The notes under the pieces are model-generated. The model was not told the origin of the DNA, made no database searches, and was given only the letters and a program-made list of their open reading frames with translations. 64,000 nucleotides of DNA, from NCBI GenBank assembly GCA_949752735.1, contig OX457038.1, positions 20,572,012 to 20,636,011 of the forward strand, read 5' to 3'. Each line of letters starts with the position of its first letter. The stretch's first letter is position 1. Positions 31,006 through 43,949 of the stretch are shown one piece after another. The position numbers and the translations under genes are program-made. This DNA is from Lumbricus terrestris (taxonomy: Eukaryota > Annelida > Clitellata > Crassiclitellata > Lumbricidae).

Positions 31006-33719
31006 ACACCCCAACAGATATTTGTGCTGAATGTTCTTGCACATTCCACTAATATTTCTTATTTAATTTGGCTCATGAAAAGTAAATTTTAGCTTCTTTA
31101 ACAATCTTTTTACTAACGATTTCTGTATATTATGTGTTCGTTCGGAAAAATGTGTGTAAAAAATTTTGCTCAAGGGAGATTATTGCAGAAAATGTCTCGG
31201 TTGTTCAGGACTTCCTCCTGAATCAAACGAGCCATTAACCGTCTCTATACTACTTTTTTCTAGGTCTGGAGCCCGGTTACTGGACTATTGTGCGATAGCT
31301 AGGCTTGTACACTTAGTAGCCTGAGCGATATTTGGATTATTATTATTATTGGAATCGGACTAAAAACTTAATTAAAGCTGTATTTCGCTCGTATTGTGCA
31401 CAAGAACATTCATATTTTTGAACAAGGATTGTGTAAATTTGCATGCATTTGAATTTTTGTGTTTGGAAGGTTAGCATTTGAATAACATAGCGATGTCTAA
31501 GCAGTGCCTTTAATCGACTCGGCACTAACGAGTACTCGCAAGTTAATTCAACGCAGTGTGCGGATAATCTATCGCTTTAGCGTTCTAAATTATTCGCCTA
31601 TCGCAGCATTAGTGTTTTCCATCAATCATACTTCTGCTTTGGCATGAGTCCTTTTCATGGTAATTTTTGCAGACTGTCCATGTAAACGGTATGACCGCCC
31701 AAGAAATCGCTAAAATAGAGCGCTGCGACTTATCAGACGCATCACATGATGCAGTGCTCTCAGTAAGTAATCAGCGCGAGATCCCAATAAAAGGGTTAAA
31801 TTAATAATTATAGATGAAAATATTAAGCAAATAATATGAGTAAATACAAAGTGAAGAAACCTGCGCTTCTAAAAATGATTGGGCGCTTTTAAGCATATCT
31901 TGACGCCTTGGGTCAGGTTAAGCATCGTGAGTTTCGGTTAGGGTCAGATTAGGCGTCATGATGGTCGGTTTGGGTTAGGATTAGTGTTGACATTAGATGC
32001 TGTCCAAAGATACTGTAGGCCTATATGCCGATGGACATCACTATATAATTAATTCATTCAGAGCATTTTTTTTAAATAAATGAGAACAAAACCTAACCCT
32101 AACCGACACTCACGACGCCTTACCAAATTTTTGTGTGCTTCCATATTTCATCATTTTTTCCCAACATTTTTCAAATTAATTTTAAGACTTATTTCTTCCA
32201 TTAATTCGGGAGGTTTGAATTTTAATTATAAATCCATATTTCGTCATACTTTTAAAACTTAAAAAAATTAATTTGATAGGTTTTAATTTCTTCTATTTGT
32301 ACTTAACTGAAATGTCGTATAATTTGCTTAAGTTAGAAATTGTTAATTTGCTGTGTTGATTATATACTTAATGAATGCATTCCATCACGGGATAGGGCTG
32401 ATACGTCACAGCATTCTATTTTAGCAATTTTATGGGTGGCTATGCTGCTTACATGAGCAGGGCCGTTGCCTGCACGATTACCCTTTTCATCAATCTAGCT
32501 TCCATAATTATAAGTTCCATTAAGACAAGAATTTATTTAATTGGTGTAGCTTCTATTTTAGCAACAATAACTATTTCTGGTCATTCTATATTTAAATGAA
32601 ATATATTGTTCATCAATCCAGATTTAATTTCAGTAAGAATTTTTTCATTGATCCCACTTCTATTTTTAAAGTAAACATTTTTTCATCAAACCAACTGCTG
32701 TTTAGCGAGAAATCTTTTTGTCAATCCTACTTGTCTGCGTCCAGCGCTACAAGCCACTCAATGATGAACATTTTTTAGAATAATTAAGGGAAAGATTACT
32801 CTGTCACCCTGTGTGTTTGTGGGTGCCAGAATAAAGCACACAAGAAACTGCAGTGTCCAGCTAATTCAACTTGTCATTGACAAGAATTGGTAAAACCGTA
32901 GTTTAAGGTGCTAAATTATGTTAAGCTGTCAGTTTAAAGTTGAAGTCGAAAACTAAATCTTTGCTAGATCGATGAATTTTTTGCCCTAAAGGGAAGTTAG
33001 ATTTATGGGAAGAAAAAGAACTTGATTAAAAAAATTCGATTGATGGAGATAATTCTTCCTATGAACATAATTTCGACTGATGAAAATGTTTCCTTAAACG
33101 TATGCTGTATTGATGACATTATTGTTTTGTATATGACCATTTATAGCCCTACTGAGGACCTACTCTCGGCATAAGTCTTTCAGAAGCGCTACCAGTGTGA
33201 TTGACCCTGAGAACAAAGGCAGGGTTTCAGACGAGAGAAAGATGAGGAAAGATTACCAGAGAGAAAGGTAGAGTGAACTGATGGTGGAATTCCATTCCAT
33301 AGAGAGGGACTATGCAGGCAAAGCAACTGGATTGAGCCAAGGCCGACATGAGGAACAAATGTCAAGCCGATCAGAGGATATTAGAGAACGCAGTGAAGTG
33401 ACACTGAGGAGACGAAGCATCAGATCACAGAGATGCTTCGAAGAAACACCCAATTGAGACATAAAAAAACAATACTTTTAATTGTATATGGTCAGATAGA
33501 AGGATCTGGTAAAACTATTAAATCATGAATGTAGAGATTTGTTTCAAACTTTGAATCACAGCATATTGATCAATTATACGACTATTTGTACTGATGTTGT
33601 TGTCCTGGCTGTTGCTTACAGCAGAGAAAATAGTGTGTCACAAATTCTTGGAGACAATGGGGGGGGGGCATGGTCCCAGGTTCAATACATTGCTGCTCAT
33701 GGGGTTGCGTGAATTTTGA
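31006..33719. other. Intergenic stretch without recognised genes
   Basis: AT-rich. The sequence CGTCTCTATACTACTTTTTTCT at 31,241-31,262 is the reverse complement of sequence at about 27,500-27,522, and CATTTTCTGCAA nearby also pairs, so this is part of the larger inverted structure. No genes. Confidence 0.45.
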
Positions 33720-33727
33720 GTCCCGAA

Positions 33728-34879
33728 TAGGGAATGTAATCCCGGGATCCCGAATACCGGGATCCCGGGAATCCCGGACATTTTACAATCCCGTAATCCC
33801 GGGATTGACAAACATGGAATCCCGTTTTTCGGGATTACCCAAAATTCGGATTTTTTACTAAATTACTTGACCAATTTTGCAACAATTACTCAGTCAATAG
33901 ACGCCAAAACGACGGATAAGCAGACGCCCTAATGAAGGTAAGCTGGCGGACAGCAGAAAGCCCAGAGGGGTGACTGGAGGTAGGCGTTTCTGAGTGATCA
34001 GGCAGGAGGTTTCGGTTTGCTCCCTCCCATTCCTTGCTTGGTTCATGTATACAGACTATAGAGGCCTCCACAACAATCATCCACACACCATTCAGTTGAC
34101 TGATAGAAGATAAACAGATGTCAGATGCTAGCAGAGCTGACCGACTAGGCCTGCGACGTCAAAGGGCCTAACTCCGATTGACGCGTGTTGATGACACCCC
34201 CGCCCGTTTAATTACGCCGATTGGTGAGTGAAAGGACCTGGACAGCATACAGACGGGCTCTTGCTGCCTTAATGTCAGAGGACTGCAGCTAGGCTAACCT
34301 GCAAGATCAGTCACTCACTGGTCAATCTTGGCTAGCCTGCTACCTGTTGTGTTCCTCGCGCTGTGGTCATTAGGTGCATTGGTCACCTCGTATCGTCTGA
34401 CCTAATTCCGCGTCGTCGTATGCAGAGGTTAATTACCCTATTCAGAGTGATTGCAACTTAAGCCCAGTTAAAGATGGGGAAATCTGAAATGAGCTCAACT
34501 CACGGCAATCTAGGTCAAAGGAGAGACACGATAGGGGCCATAGGGCAGTCTAAGGCGGCGAAGGAGAGGGGTATCACTTGGTTGTTTAGTGTGAATAGAA
34601 GCCACTGGTCCTAGGCCTATCACTATCAAGTTTCAAACAAACCTCACTGCTGCCAGGGGCCACTGACTAAAGCCCTTGCCGCGAGTCATGATTGATCGCC
34701 GTTGAAGTGTCTAAAGCAAAGAGAAAGCTGTACTGTATTTGGCCTACTATTATACTATGTCTAAGAATTTTTTAAATTGCCATTTTAAGCCAATCCCGGG
34801 ATCCCGGTATCCCGGGATTGACTCATTTATAATCCCGGAATCCCGGGATTGAGCAAGTGCCCCGGGATTACATTCCCTA
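33728..34879. mobile_element. hAT-type non-autonomous element with CCCGGGAT-rich ends
   Basis: Terminal TAGGGAATGTAATCCCGGG is inverted at the right end. A perfect 8-bp duplication GTCCCGAA flanks it (33,720-33,727 and 34,880-34,887). Both subterminal regions contain many overlapping ATCCCGGGAT palindromes. No transposase ORF is present in the 1,152 bp. Confidence 0.9.
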
Positions 34880-36059
34880 GTCCCGAACTACCCTTTGCAT
34901 GATGACCCATGTTTGATGCATTCATTTTCTGTGACGCGGTTTCAACGTTAGTTGGCCGTAGCAGAAGACCTTGTCGGGAAGTATTACACGGATGGGTAAA
35001 CCAATTAAGAACATTCCACCAAGGCAAAATGCATCATGTGACATCTCAAACATTCTGGGCATCAGGCTGGATATGTTTGGAGTCAAGCTTTAGGAACACT
35101 GCCTCTCTTATCAATTCCTGCAGGCTGTTCTACAAAAATTCCACTGCTTTAAAGATTACTTACTTAAGGTTTGGTGTCAATAAAAAGGTTTTTCTTCAAT
35201 TTCTCCAATGACATGTGTTTGACTTGTTTATTGGGTGTCCCACATACCCATTTGGTCAGTTCATGGAAATGAAAGGTTTTTGGCTAACTGCTACAACAGT
35301 TCGTATCAGCCAAGACACAAATAAATTACACATTTAATACTCTAGTTGCAGCTAAATTAAACCACTCAAAAATTATCCCAGACTTTAATGTACTGTAGGT
35401 GTAGGCCTAATGTGTCAGCATGCATGACAAAAAAGGTTTGGCAAGAAATGTTTTGACACTTTGCAGCAACCCTGGTTTATTCCTCATACGAAATACAACG
35501 AATTTAGTTGATCATGCAAGTCTATGCAATGGTCAGAAAGTTATCAAAGCTGAAAACAGCAACTGGGTTTAGCTGCTCTAGATCAAAAGTTATTGAGCAA
35601 GTCTGAAAATGTCATAAAATGATGCAGATGCAAATTCACATACTTTTGTCCTACCCAATCAACTTCAGCAGCCCACATATCTCAGTCAGTTTTTCACTTT
35701 AGACACTTCAAACTTTTCAGTTCTTCATACCAAAAGACCAGGAATTATTATTGTGCTAGTATGATTGTCAGCGTAATCTTACTGAGACAACCGACAGGCA
35801 GATCGTGAATAACTGGACACGATTTGCAGAGAAAACACTTTGTTAAAATAGTGATAGAAATAAATTACAGCATATTTAAACTGACATTTAATTACTAGTG
35901 AATATAAAAATGTAAATCAAATACTTTCTAAAAAAATTGTGGTGCCAGCATGCATTTTTATAGGAAAATTCCATAATGTAAAAGACTTTTACAACTGGAA
36001 TTTTGACATTGTGTCTGTTTATGACATTATTTTGATGTTCTGTCTTCCATGATGGAAGC

Positions 36060-37385
36060 AAGCTGATGTTGGTAATTGGTATCTGCTGAAAGTACTCTTG
36101 AAGTCATTTGTATCCGTGTACAAAACATTGTGCTGCCCCACATGACTATATTGCAACCGGAAATTGTAATGTTTATGCTAAGTGCAATATGGAGTTGCAT
36201 ATCAGCTCTGGAAATGTGCAGTTTTAGCACACTTTCATAGTATACTGGAGCTGTATCAATTGTCCCACATATGTGTGCATAAAGGCATATGTGTAATGTT
36301 TGAATCAGATTAATAATATTTCATGTTCTCTAAGGACCATATATTCTGCATCAAAGTGGAATATGGAGTTGCATATTGGCTCTGGATATGTACAGTTTTA
36401 GCATGCTTTCCAAGCATACTGGAGCTATATTAATTGTCTCACACATGTATGCATATATGTGTAATGTTTGAATCAAATTAGTATGTGTCACATTGTCAAA
36501 AAACAACATATTCTGCATATAAGTGCATAAAGAATTGCGTATTGGCTCTTAAAATTTGAATATTTAGCATACTTCCATAGCATACTGGCGCTTTAGCAAT
36601 TGTACCACACATGTATGCATGTGTGTAATGTTTTATGTTGTCAAAACATCACATATTCTGCATATAAGTGCATAATGAGTTGTGTATTGGCTCTTAAAAT
36701 TTAAATATAATAATAACATTTAGCATACTTCCATAGCATACTGGTGCTATAACAATTCTACCACACATATGTGTGTGTAATGTTTTAAATCAGGCTAGTA
36801 ATGTTTCATGTTGTCAAAACATCACATATTCTGCATCTAATTGCATAAAGAGTTGTGTATCGGCTCTTAGAATTTGAGTACTTAGCATACTTCCATAGCA
36901 TACTGGCGCTATAACAATTGTACCACAGATGTGTGCAATGTTTTAAATCAGGTTAGTAATGTTTCATGTTGTCAAAACATCACATATTCTGCATCTAAGT
37001 GCATAAAAAGTTGCATATCGGCTCTTAAAATGTAAATTTTTAGATACTTTAATAGCATACTTGTGCTCTATCAATTGTTCGACATATGTATGCATGTGTG
37101 TAATCTTTTAATTAGGTCAGTAATGTTTCATGTTGTCAAATGACCACATATTCTGCATCTATGTGCATAAAGAGTTGTGTATCGGCTCTGGAAATGTGAA
37201 TTTTTAGCATACTTTCATAGTATACTTGTTTTGTATCAATTGCTCCACACTATGTAATGTTTAAATCAGATTAGTAATGTTTCATGTTGTCAAAAGACCA
37301 TATATTCTGCATCCATGTGCAGTTTAGAGCTGCATATCAACCAGGGAGCATGTGCATTTTTAGCATACTTTCAACCTTCTGTTTA
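36060..37385. repeat. Degenerate satellite of about 160 bp, seven to eight units
   Basis: The marker ATTCTGCAT occurs at about 36,351, 36,514, 36,656, 36,828, 36,988, 37,150 and 37,306, so units are about 142-172 bp long. Each unit also contains AGCATACT, a CACACATRTGTGCAT-like core and TTTCATGTTGTCAAAA. Confidence 0.88.
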
Positions 37386-37527
37386 AGTATGTTCCCATTA
37401 GAATTTTTTGATGCCTCTCGCTGAAAAGTTTTAAAATATGTTTGTCTTGAAGCTGTGAAAGTTTGTTGCTTTTATCCACAAGATGCACAATGCACTGCAT
37501 TTTTGGACCTTATCCTCCTCACTATGA

Positions 37528-38838
37528 CGACGCCGACAAATCACGACGACGACGACAACAACAACAAATCATGACGACGACGACGATGATGAGGAGGAGG
37601 ATTATGAGGATGGTCTGTTGCAGAGCGCTTCTTTTGTTATTAATGGATATTCGGTAGATGGCAGCTGCGTACTTTGCTTTCTGACATTTTGAGACTGGAT
37701 GGAACAACTGCCTTCGCTATGTGGCGCTTTATGCTTAATGATGCCGCTACACACACTTAACCTATTTTAAAACTGCATGGGGGGGCCTCCAGGCCTTAGA
37801 GTGTGACAGGGGTCACGGGCGGCGTCCAGGCACTTATTTTCAAATCTGAACGCCGTCTGCCACTTAATTATTTCCCCAGCACAATCATGGAAAGTTCACA
37901 GCCACACGTTTAGGCTAATTGAAGCCCTTCAGACTTCTAGAGCCGCCAGGCACTTCTTTTTTACACTTTAAGCTGATCGAGTCTGTGCTACGGTTACATT
38001 AGGAGGAAAGCGTGTAGTTTCAGATAATTAAGTGTGCTCTGTTAGGCCTATTATGTACGAAATCTGGTTAATTATAAACATAAATTGAAAAGAGTTCGAA
38101 AAGTTGGTTCGTCTGCAGAAATCTGAGCACTCACCTAAGCGCGGACCTGCTAAGTTTATATATAAAATATAAACGGTTTCACGGATTCCTCGTTCTGTTC
38201 CATTATTTGAAATCAGTTGCGGTGGTCAACTCTTCAGAAACAGAACTCTGTAGAAATTTATTTATTTACCTACGATTGCTTACTTACTTACTTATTTATT
38301 ATTTTATATGAAGCGCCATTCTATCTATGAGTCAAAGGATTTTTATTCCTATTTATATTGCTATTTGACCAAAGACCCTCTAGTTGACGGCTGTCGCTTA
38401 ATTAACCACTGAAAGCTGCCTACATTTACGTTTTAATTTTAGGGAAAAATTTTGATGCTGATTGACTCTTCTTTTAGCCCAAAGTTCTAAAGAGTCTTCG
38501 ACTGTTTTCGCTTATTGGCGCTGATGCCAGACTCCATTGCTGTTTGAGTCGCCAGGTGGCACGACTGGCTGAGTCATTGTTAGCGGGGATTGTTAGAATA
38601 CAAGAGTCGGTGCGACGGTTGTGTTGTGAAGAAAGTGTGTAGTTTAGACAATAATAAAGTATACTTTATCATTATGTATGAAATCGAGTTAAACATAAAT
38701 TAGAAAGAGGTCGAAAGGCTTGATTTGTAAAAGGCAAGTGTCTGGTTCTGCGCGATGACTTAGCGACCACCTCGCGCTTGAAGTTATTATAATCAGTTTC
38801 GTTGAAGTGAATGTTCGACGCTAAGAAATCGCTTCACA
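37528..38838. other. Upstream flank of the Frizzled gene with a diverged duplication
   Basis: About 170 bp at 37,990-38,160 (GTGTAGTTT, TTATGTACGAAATC, AACATAAATTGAAAAGAG, TTCGAAAAG) reappears in direct orientation at about 38,610-38,770, near the Frizzled start codon. Also here are the GAC repeat and the CTTTAAGCTGATCGAGTC block shared with 26,986. No ORF is supported. Confidence 0.6.
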
Positions 38839-40554
38839 ATGGCAACATTTAACCTGCAAATATACTTCGTGCTTTTCTTTACGATGCCAAGTTTTGCTGT
38901 GGTGGCGTCGAATGGTAACTGGTATCCGACTGGTAACACTCTGCCAGGGTTCCGTCCTATGCCGGACAACCGGGGTCGGTGCGAAGCGATTACGATACCA
39001 CTATGCAAAGATATTCAGTACAATGAGACGATCATGCCAAATCTACTAAATCATCAACGGCAGGACGATGCAGGACTCGAGGTACATCAGTTCTTTCCGC
39101 TCGTCAAAGTACAGTGCAGCCCCTACCTCAAGTTCTTTCTCTGTACAGTCTATGCTCCAGTTTGCACGTTTCTTGATGAAGTTATTCCACCGTGTAGGTC
39201 GCTGTGCCTGGAGGCAAAGCAAGGCTGTGAGAATCTGATGAACAAGTTCGGCTTCACGTGGCCAGAAAATCTTGACTGTTCAAAATTTCCAGAAAATGGA
39301 CTATGCGTTGGCGAAAATCGCACAGAATTGAAGCATGATTTGGATAAGTCAAATAATCATGATCAAATTGATCCAGATTTATCTGGATTTGGTGGAAAAG
39401 GCCATCCTCATGCTGATCTGCCATTTGAGTGTCCACCATTTTTAGGTGTGTCTAACAGCTTGAAATATAAACTCCAAGTTGGAGACAAAATAGTAAATGA
39501 CTGTGGCTTGCCATGCGACCCTGAAGAAGACATGTTTTTTGGTCCAACAAGGCGGAAGTTTGCCTGGTACTTGATTGGAATTGCGTCGTCCATTTGTTTG
39601 CTTTCAACGCTTTTCACGATGCTGACATTTCTTGTGGACATGCAAAGGTTCAAGTATCCAGAGCGGCCAGTCATATTTCTGTCTGGTTGCTACTGCATGG
39701 TTTCCCTTGCCTTTGTCACTGGTTTCGCTGTTCAAGATGGCATTGCTTGTTCAGGTCCGTTTTCCCCAGAAAATAATGAACACCCGCACAACAGTTGGAA
39801 GGTAGTGGCCCAGGGCACAAAGAAAGAGTCTTGCACAATTATCTTTATGCTGCTCTACTACTTTAGCATGGCTAGCTCCATCTGGTGGGTCATCCTGACG
39901 CTCACCTGGTTTCTGTCTGCAGGACTGAAATGGGGTCACGAAGCCATTGAACGCAACTCACAGTACTTCCACCTTGTCGCTTGGGCGCTTCCAGCCGTCA
40001 AGACCATTGCAATCTTGGCTACGGGACATGTTGACGGTGATGTTCTCAGTGGCGTTTGCTTTACCGGAATCACCAGTGTTGATGCCCTTCGCGGATTTGT
40101 CATTGTGCCCCTATTCATTTACCTGATTGTTGGGACCTGCTTTCTGCTGGCTGGTTTAGTCTCTCTGTTTCGCATCCGTACCATTATGAAGCACGATGGC
40201 ACAAAGACCGACAAGCTTGAGAAGCTGATGGTGAGAATCGGTGTCTTCAGCGTTCTCTACACAGTCCCAGCAATTATTGTCATTGCTTGCTACTTCTATG
40301 AACAGTCATTTCGTCATGAGTGGATGGTGACCTGGCATGCCAAGATGTGCAGCAGGTATCCCTTTCCTTGTCCATCGTCTAGCTATGCATCGCGGCCAAC
40401 TCCTGACTTCACAGTCTTCATGATCAAGTACATAATGACTCTGATTGTCGGCATCACCTCAGGATTCTGGGTCTGGTCGGGAAAGACGGTTGTCTCATGG
40501 AATAACTTCTACAACAAGATCTTTCGCCGTGGAAGGAAACCTTCACCAGTTTAA
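38839..40554 (+). CDS. fz1/2/7: Frizzled receptor, Fz1/2/7 group, intronless
   Basis: A 571-residue seven-pass Wnt receptor in the plasma membrane. A hydrophobic signal peptide (about 1-24) precedes the extracellular Cys-rich Wnt-binding domain with its ten cysteines (48, 56, 93, 102, 109, 119, 123, 130, 147, 156) and an N-glycosylation site NET at 62. An acidic/His linker follows, then seven membrane segments from about 241 to 545 (first [19 protein letters not shown]). The cytoplasmic tail has KTVVSW at 549-554, the Dishevelled-binding KTxxxW motif. [38 protein letters not shown] and [20 protein letters not shown] match the Fz1/2/7 class better than Fz5/8 or Fz4. A single exon is normal for that class. 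The start has a good context (CACAATGG). The C-terminus PSPV fits a class I PDZ ligand (S-x-V) but differs from the vertebrate ETTV. Confidence 0.98.
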   Translation: MATFNLQIYFVLFFTMPSFAVVASNGNWYPTGNTLPGFRPMPDNRGRCEAITIPLCKDIQYNETIMPNLLNHQRQDDAGLEVHQFFPLVKVQCSPYLKFFLCTVYAPVCTFLDEVIPPCRSLCLEAKQGCENLMNKFGFTWPENLDCSKFPENGLCVGENRTELKHDLDKSNNHDQIDPDLSGFGGKGHPHADLPFECPPFLGVSNSLKYKLQVGDKIVNDCGLPCDPEEDMFFGPTRRKFAWYLIGIASSICLLSTLFTMLTFLVDMQRFKYPERPVIFLSGCYCMVSLAFVTGFAVQDGIACSGPFSPENNEHPHNSWKVVAQGTKKESCTIIFMLLYYFSMASSIWWVILTLTWFLSAGLKWGHEAIERNSQYFHLVAWALPAVKTIAILATGHVDGDVLSGVCFTGITSVDALRGFVIVPLFIYLIVGTCFLLAGLVSLFRIRTIMKHDGTKTDKLEKLMVRIGVFSVLYTVPAIIVIACYFYEQSFRHEWMVTWHAKMCSRYPFPCPSSSYASRPTPDFTVFMIKYIMTLIVGITSGFWVWSGKTVVSWNNFYNKIFRRGRKPSPV

Positions 40555-42000
40555 CTCTGGTTCAGGCAAGTGGCTGCAAATGATGATCTGTTACTACAAT
40601 ATGTAGTTTTTCGTACAATTGGGTTTAGTCTGGATATTGAAATTGGTTTATAATTGGCTGTTCAATGTCAAATGAAAAAATCTGGAAATTTTCCCAGTGC
40701 AATATTTCATAATTTTATGATATTGGATCAGTTTGTAACCAACATGTTACATAAGAAGTCATGCAAAATATGAGCTCTTTATTGTGCTCGAAGTTGACCA
40801 GTTTTGGGATAACAGCGATGATAAACAGCTCAATTCTGGGACATTTTTAATTATTCAGCAAATATGCTGAAACTGAAACAGTTTCAGATTGTAACCATTT
40901 AAAAGATTTTGCAGGTTGATATGTTATCATTGAGCACCGGGACAAATACAGAAATTTTTGAAGGAGGAGACCAAAATGTTTGGTGTAGGGCAGAAATTGT
41001 TTTGGCTTTTGGCTAAAAAATCTGACGACCTTTTTCAGTCCTTTGCTAGAAAAAATGCCATTTTCCTGGCAATATTAGCTGATGACCTTTTTTAGTTGTA
41101 TGCTACTTTTCTCTCGCACCTGGTGGGGGGAGTCATGTCCTATACAAATTTCTGAATGGGGGATGGGGGCCATGGCAGGATTGACCCCCTTGGATCCGAC
41201 CCTGTATAGCACAGCTGGTTGTTTCATGCTGGGCAGTAAGAAACATTATGGTATGTAGCATGAAATAAGCTGGAAAGAAGCTGTAGGTAGATTTTCAGCT
41301 TAGAGTGAAGCATCGGCTCAGTAGTTTAGCGAGGAGTTAAAGGTGAGGAAGCATAGAGTTCCAGTTCGGGTGGAAGCCACTTAACCGCATGTGAATGAGC
41401 GAGCACCTGCCATAGACATGACATGTGTCTGGAAAATGTACTTTCCAGAAGATGATGATTACTTGGATGATTATCCTTGAGGCACAACTAAAGATGAATG
41501 AGTTGCACCTGTGCGTACCTGACAAGTGCCAGGCCAGACAAATCCACTGACAACATACCCTGCAGAACATGAGTGCTTGCACACAGAAATTGAGCTGAAT
41601 TCAGCATGCTGAAAACTCAAGTCGTCATGGAATAATGAAGTACTCTATAAATGGTCTTATGCATTAGATTTGAGGGTGATGCAATTTGGTCATTTTCTGC
41701 TCTTTAGTAATTTTCTGCTATTTAGTCTTTCTTTGCTATTTTTATAAGTTTTGAAAATATAACATGACGGATATGAATTGATGCTAGGTGTTGTGGCAGA
41801 TGTGTGTTAAAAACAGTTTCAGAAATTGCAGTTGAATTGGCCTTCCACAAAATTTATCTACTATGAATTGTTGCTCTAGAGGCAGATGTGTGCTAAAAAC
41901 AGTTTCAGAAAGTCTTGCCGTTGAATTAGCTAGTCCACAATTATCTACTAAATATCTGTATAGTAGAAAAGTTCAAGATGACATTGTGAAACTAGAAGGG
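40555..42000. other. 3' flank of the Frizzled gene
   Basis: Probably includes the 3' UTR. Positions 40,955-41,210 resemble a decayed member of the GATGACCTTTTTTAG MITE group. A block of about 90 bp (GCAGATGTGTGYTAAAAACAG) is duplicated at about 41,797 and 41,882. I cannot place the mRNA end. Confidence 0.4.
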
Positions 42001-42265
42001 ATCTTGTTGAACCTGATGAGGAGCCATGTCCTATACAAATTGCGTGGAGAGTGAGAGGTAGCGAGTTTGAGCCCCTGTTGGGCGGACATGCTTTGTATAG
42101 AAGCATCCACTGCCATGTATTGCAGGTTGTCTTTTGCTAGTATAGTTAAGTTTTGTGTATTCTGTGATCTGTGTTCATGTGAATTGTTTCAACTGCATAA
42201 TTGTACACTGTAACCGGTTGCGTTTGTTGAATTTAAAGAAAATATTATTATTATTATTATTATCA
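42001..42265. mobile_element. Possible SINE or LINE tail ending in (ATT)n
   Basis: A stretch with a weak B-box-like GAGTTTGAGCCCCTG ends in TTTAAAGAAAATATT followed by (ATT)n at about 42,245. The simple tail suggests a retroposed element, but the family is not recognised. Confidence 0.35.
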
Positions 42266-43913
42266 TCTGAAGCTTAGGAAACCAGAAACAGTTGCGAGAA
42301 ATTTGGTTTTCAATCCTTCTGCCTACAAAGCCCCAGTGCAGCTAATTTGACAAAGTTGACAAAGTGACATTACAGCCTTGCTTAATTCTCCTTCGTGCAA
42401 GCTTCAAGGTCACAACTGTCTTCGTGAATGAATATTGTGTAATGTGTATGGTAACTGTGTAAAAAATGAACACTGAAACTGTATGCATAAGTACTAGATA
42501 CTGGCAGAATGAGAAAGGAAGCCCTCTTGGCTTTTTGCTAGACACGATACTTGTTTGGGTGTGACTAGATTAGTTATGATTGGCACAACATACATTTCTA
42601 GATGTTTCTCATACGTTACAGGGTGGACTAGGTGACCACCTATAGAGGTGTTTGACTAGATTTCATGATGAGCCATAATAGGAGTTGTTGCATCAGATGA
42701 GAACTTGAGAATTGACAATGATGAATCTAGAGATCAATTGATAAGCAACTGCTGTATTTCTGTTGCTGTGATATGGAGGCCACCAGTTGAAAGATGATTA
42801 GCTGAATGGTGCATATGACTAATTAATTAAAGTGCACTTTTTGATCAGGAATCATGTTTTGTGTTTTAGTCCTCACAAGAAGATCTATTCTCCTCGCTTG
42901 AACATCTTTGACAAGAAACAGACCTTCAAGAACATGAGATGAGTTTCAGGTAGAGGTGGAGCGAGATTTCCCTGCGCTATGTTCTGATTCTAAATATTCT
43001 TCATTGATCACCTAAACGCTGTTCCTTGTTCTGCACCTCAGAACTTTTGTAATGAACTGGCACTCTAAATGCTGTTCCTTAATGAACTGGCACTCTTCTA
43101 CCTGTATTTCTCATTATTTTTGTGTTTTTTAATTTTTTTAGTAATAATGGAAATAATTTGGTCTTTTTCGTCAGCTTTGCAGGCAAGCAAAGTCTTGCTT
43201 GTCTTGGGCATTTGCACTTGTGAATAAGGTAATGCCCCGCGTGTAGCTTTTAGAGTAGCACTTTAGATTTTTAGATTTTACGAATCTTACAATTGCGGTC
43301 TGTCTAGATTAACTCGACTGATGAATTGATTCTCTGCCTGAGGTCTTTGTTTGTTTGTTTGAACTTTCCACCCATTTCTTGAATAGCTGCCATAAGTAAC
43401 ATAAGAACTTTCTGTTCTGAACAAAATCACAATCTAAATTTGTCTGTACAGTTTTTATTTTGTCTTACGATGCTGATCGTATAATTGTGGTTGTGAATGT
43501 GAATCTTTTACATGCAACGTGGTTGAAGATTTATGCACTGTCGAGGTATACACTGATTAATGCTGAACTGATATAGCCACAGTCTTGGAAGACAGTGTTT
43601 TTTGTGATTGCAAAGGGTTAAGTGCCACTTCTAAGCTCCAGGAATTGTGGTTTTACCATCCATTACACAATGTAGTCCTTCTGAGCACTTATGGCTCAAT
43701 TGCTACTCTAGTGCATGTTTAAAGAGCCAACATTTGATTTAACACCTGGTCACTTGTATGTCTATAGGTAAATAGTGACTAAATACCTATAGATAAATAT
43801 AATCATTCAAGGACACTATTTTCAACCTGTGCATATCAGCATAAGATTACAAGATTTTATGTTGATTATTGTGGTAATTTTTATGTATACTAATCAAGTT
43901 TGTGAATTAAAAG

Positions 43914-43949
<36 letters not shown>

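Larger units (their letters stand above)
27232..37527. mobile_element. Candidate 10.3-kb inverted-repeat-bounded segment
   Basis: About 110 bp at 27,232-27,344 (with GTGAGGACGATAAG, GCATTGTGC, GGATAAAAGCAACAAAC and TTTTCAGCGAGAGGCATCAA) recur in reverse complement at 37,402-37,527. Outside both copies are direct-orientation duplicates: the GAC repeat tract, and a block of about 40 bp, CACTTTAAGCTGATCGAGTC, at 26,986-27,026 and 37,950-37,990. Inside are relics of one transposon-associated protein plus later nested insertions. This could be one large decayed transposon or the footprint of a rearrangement. Confidence 0.4.
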
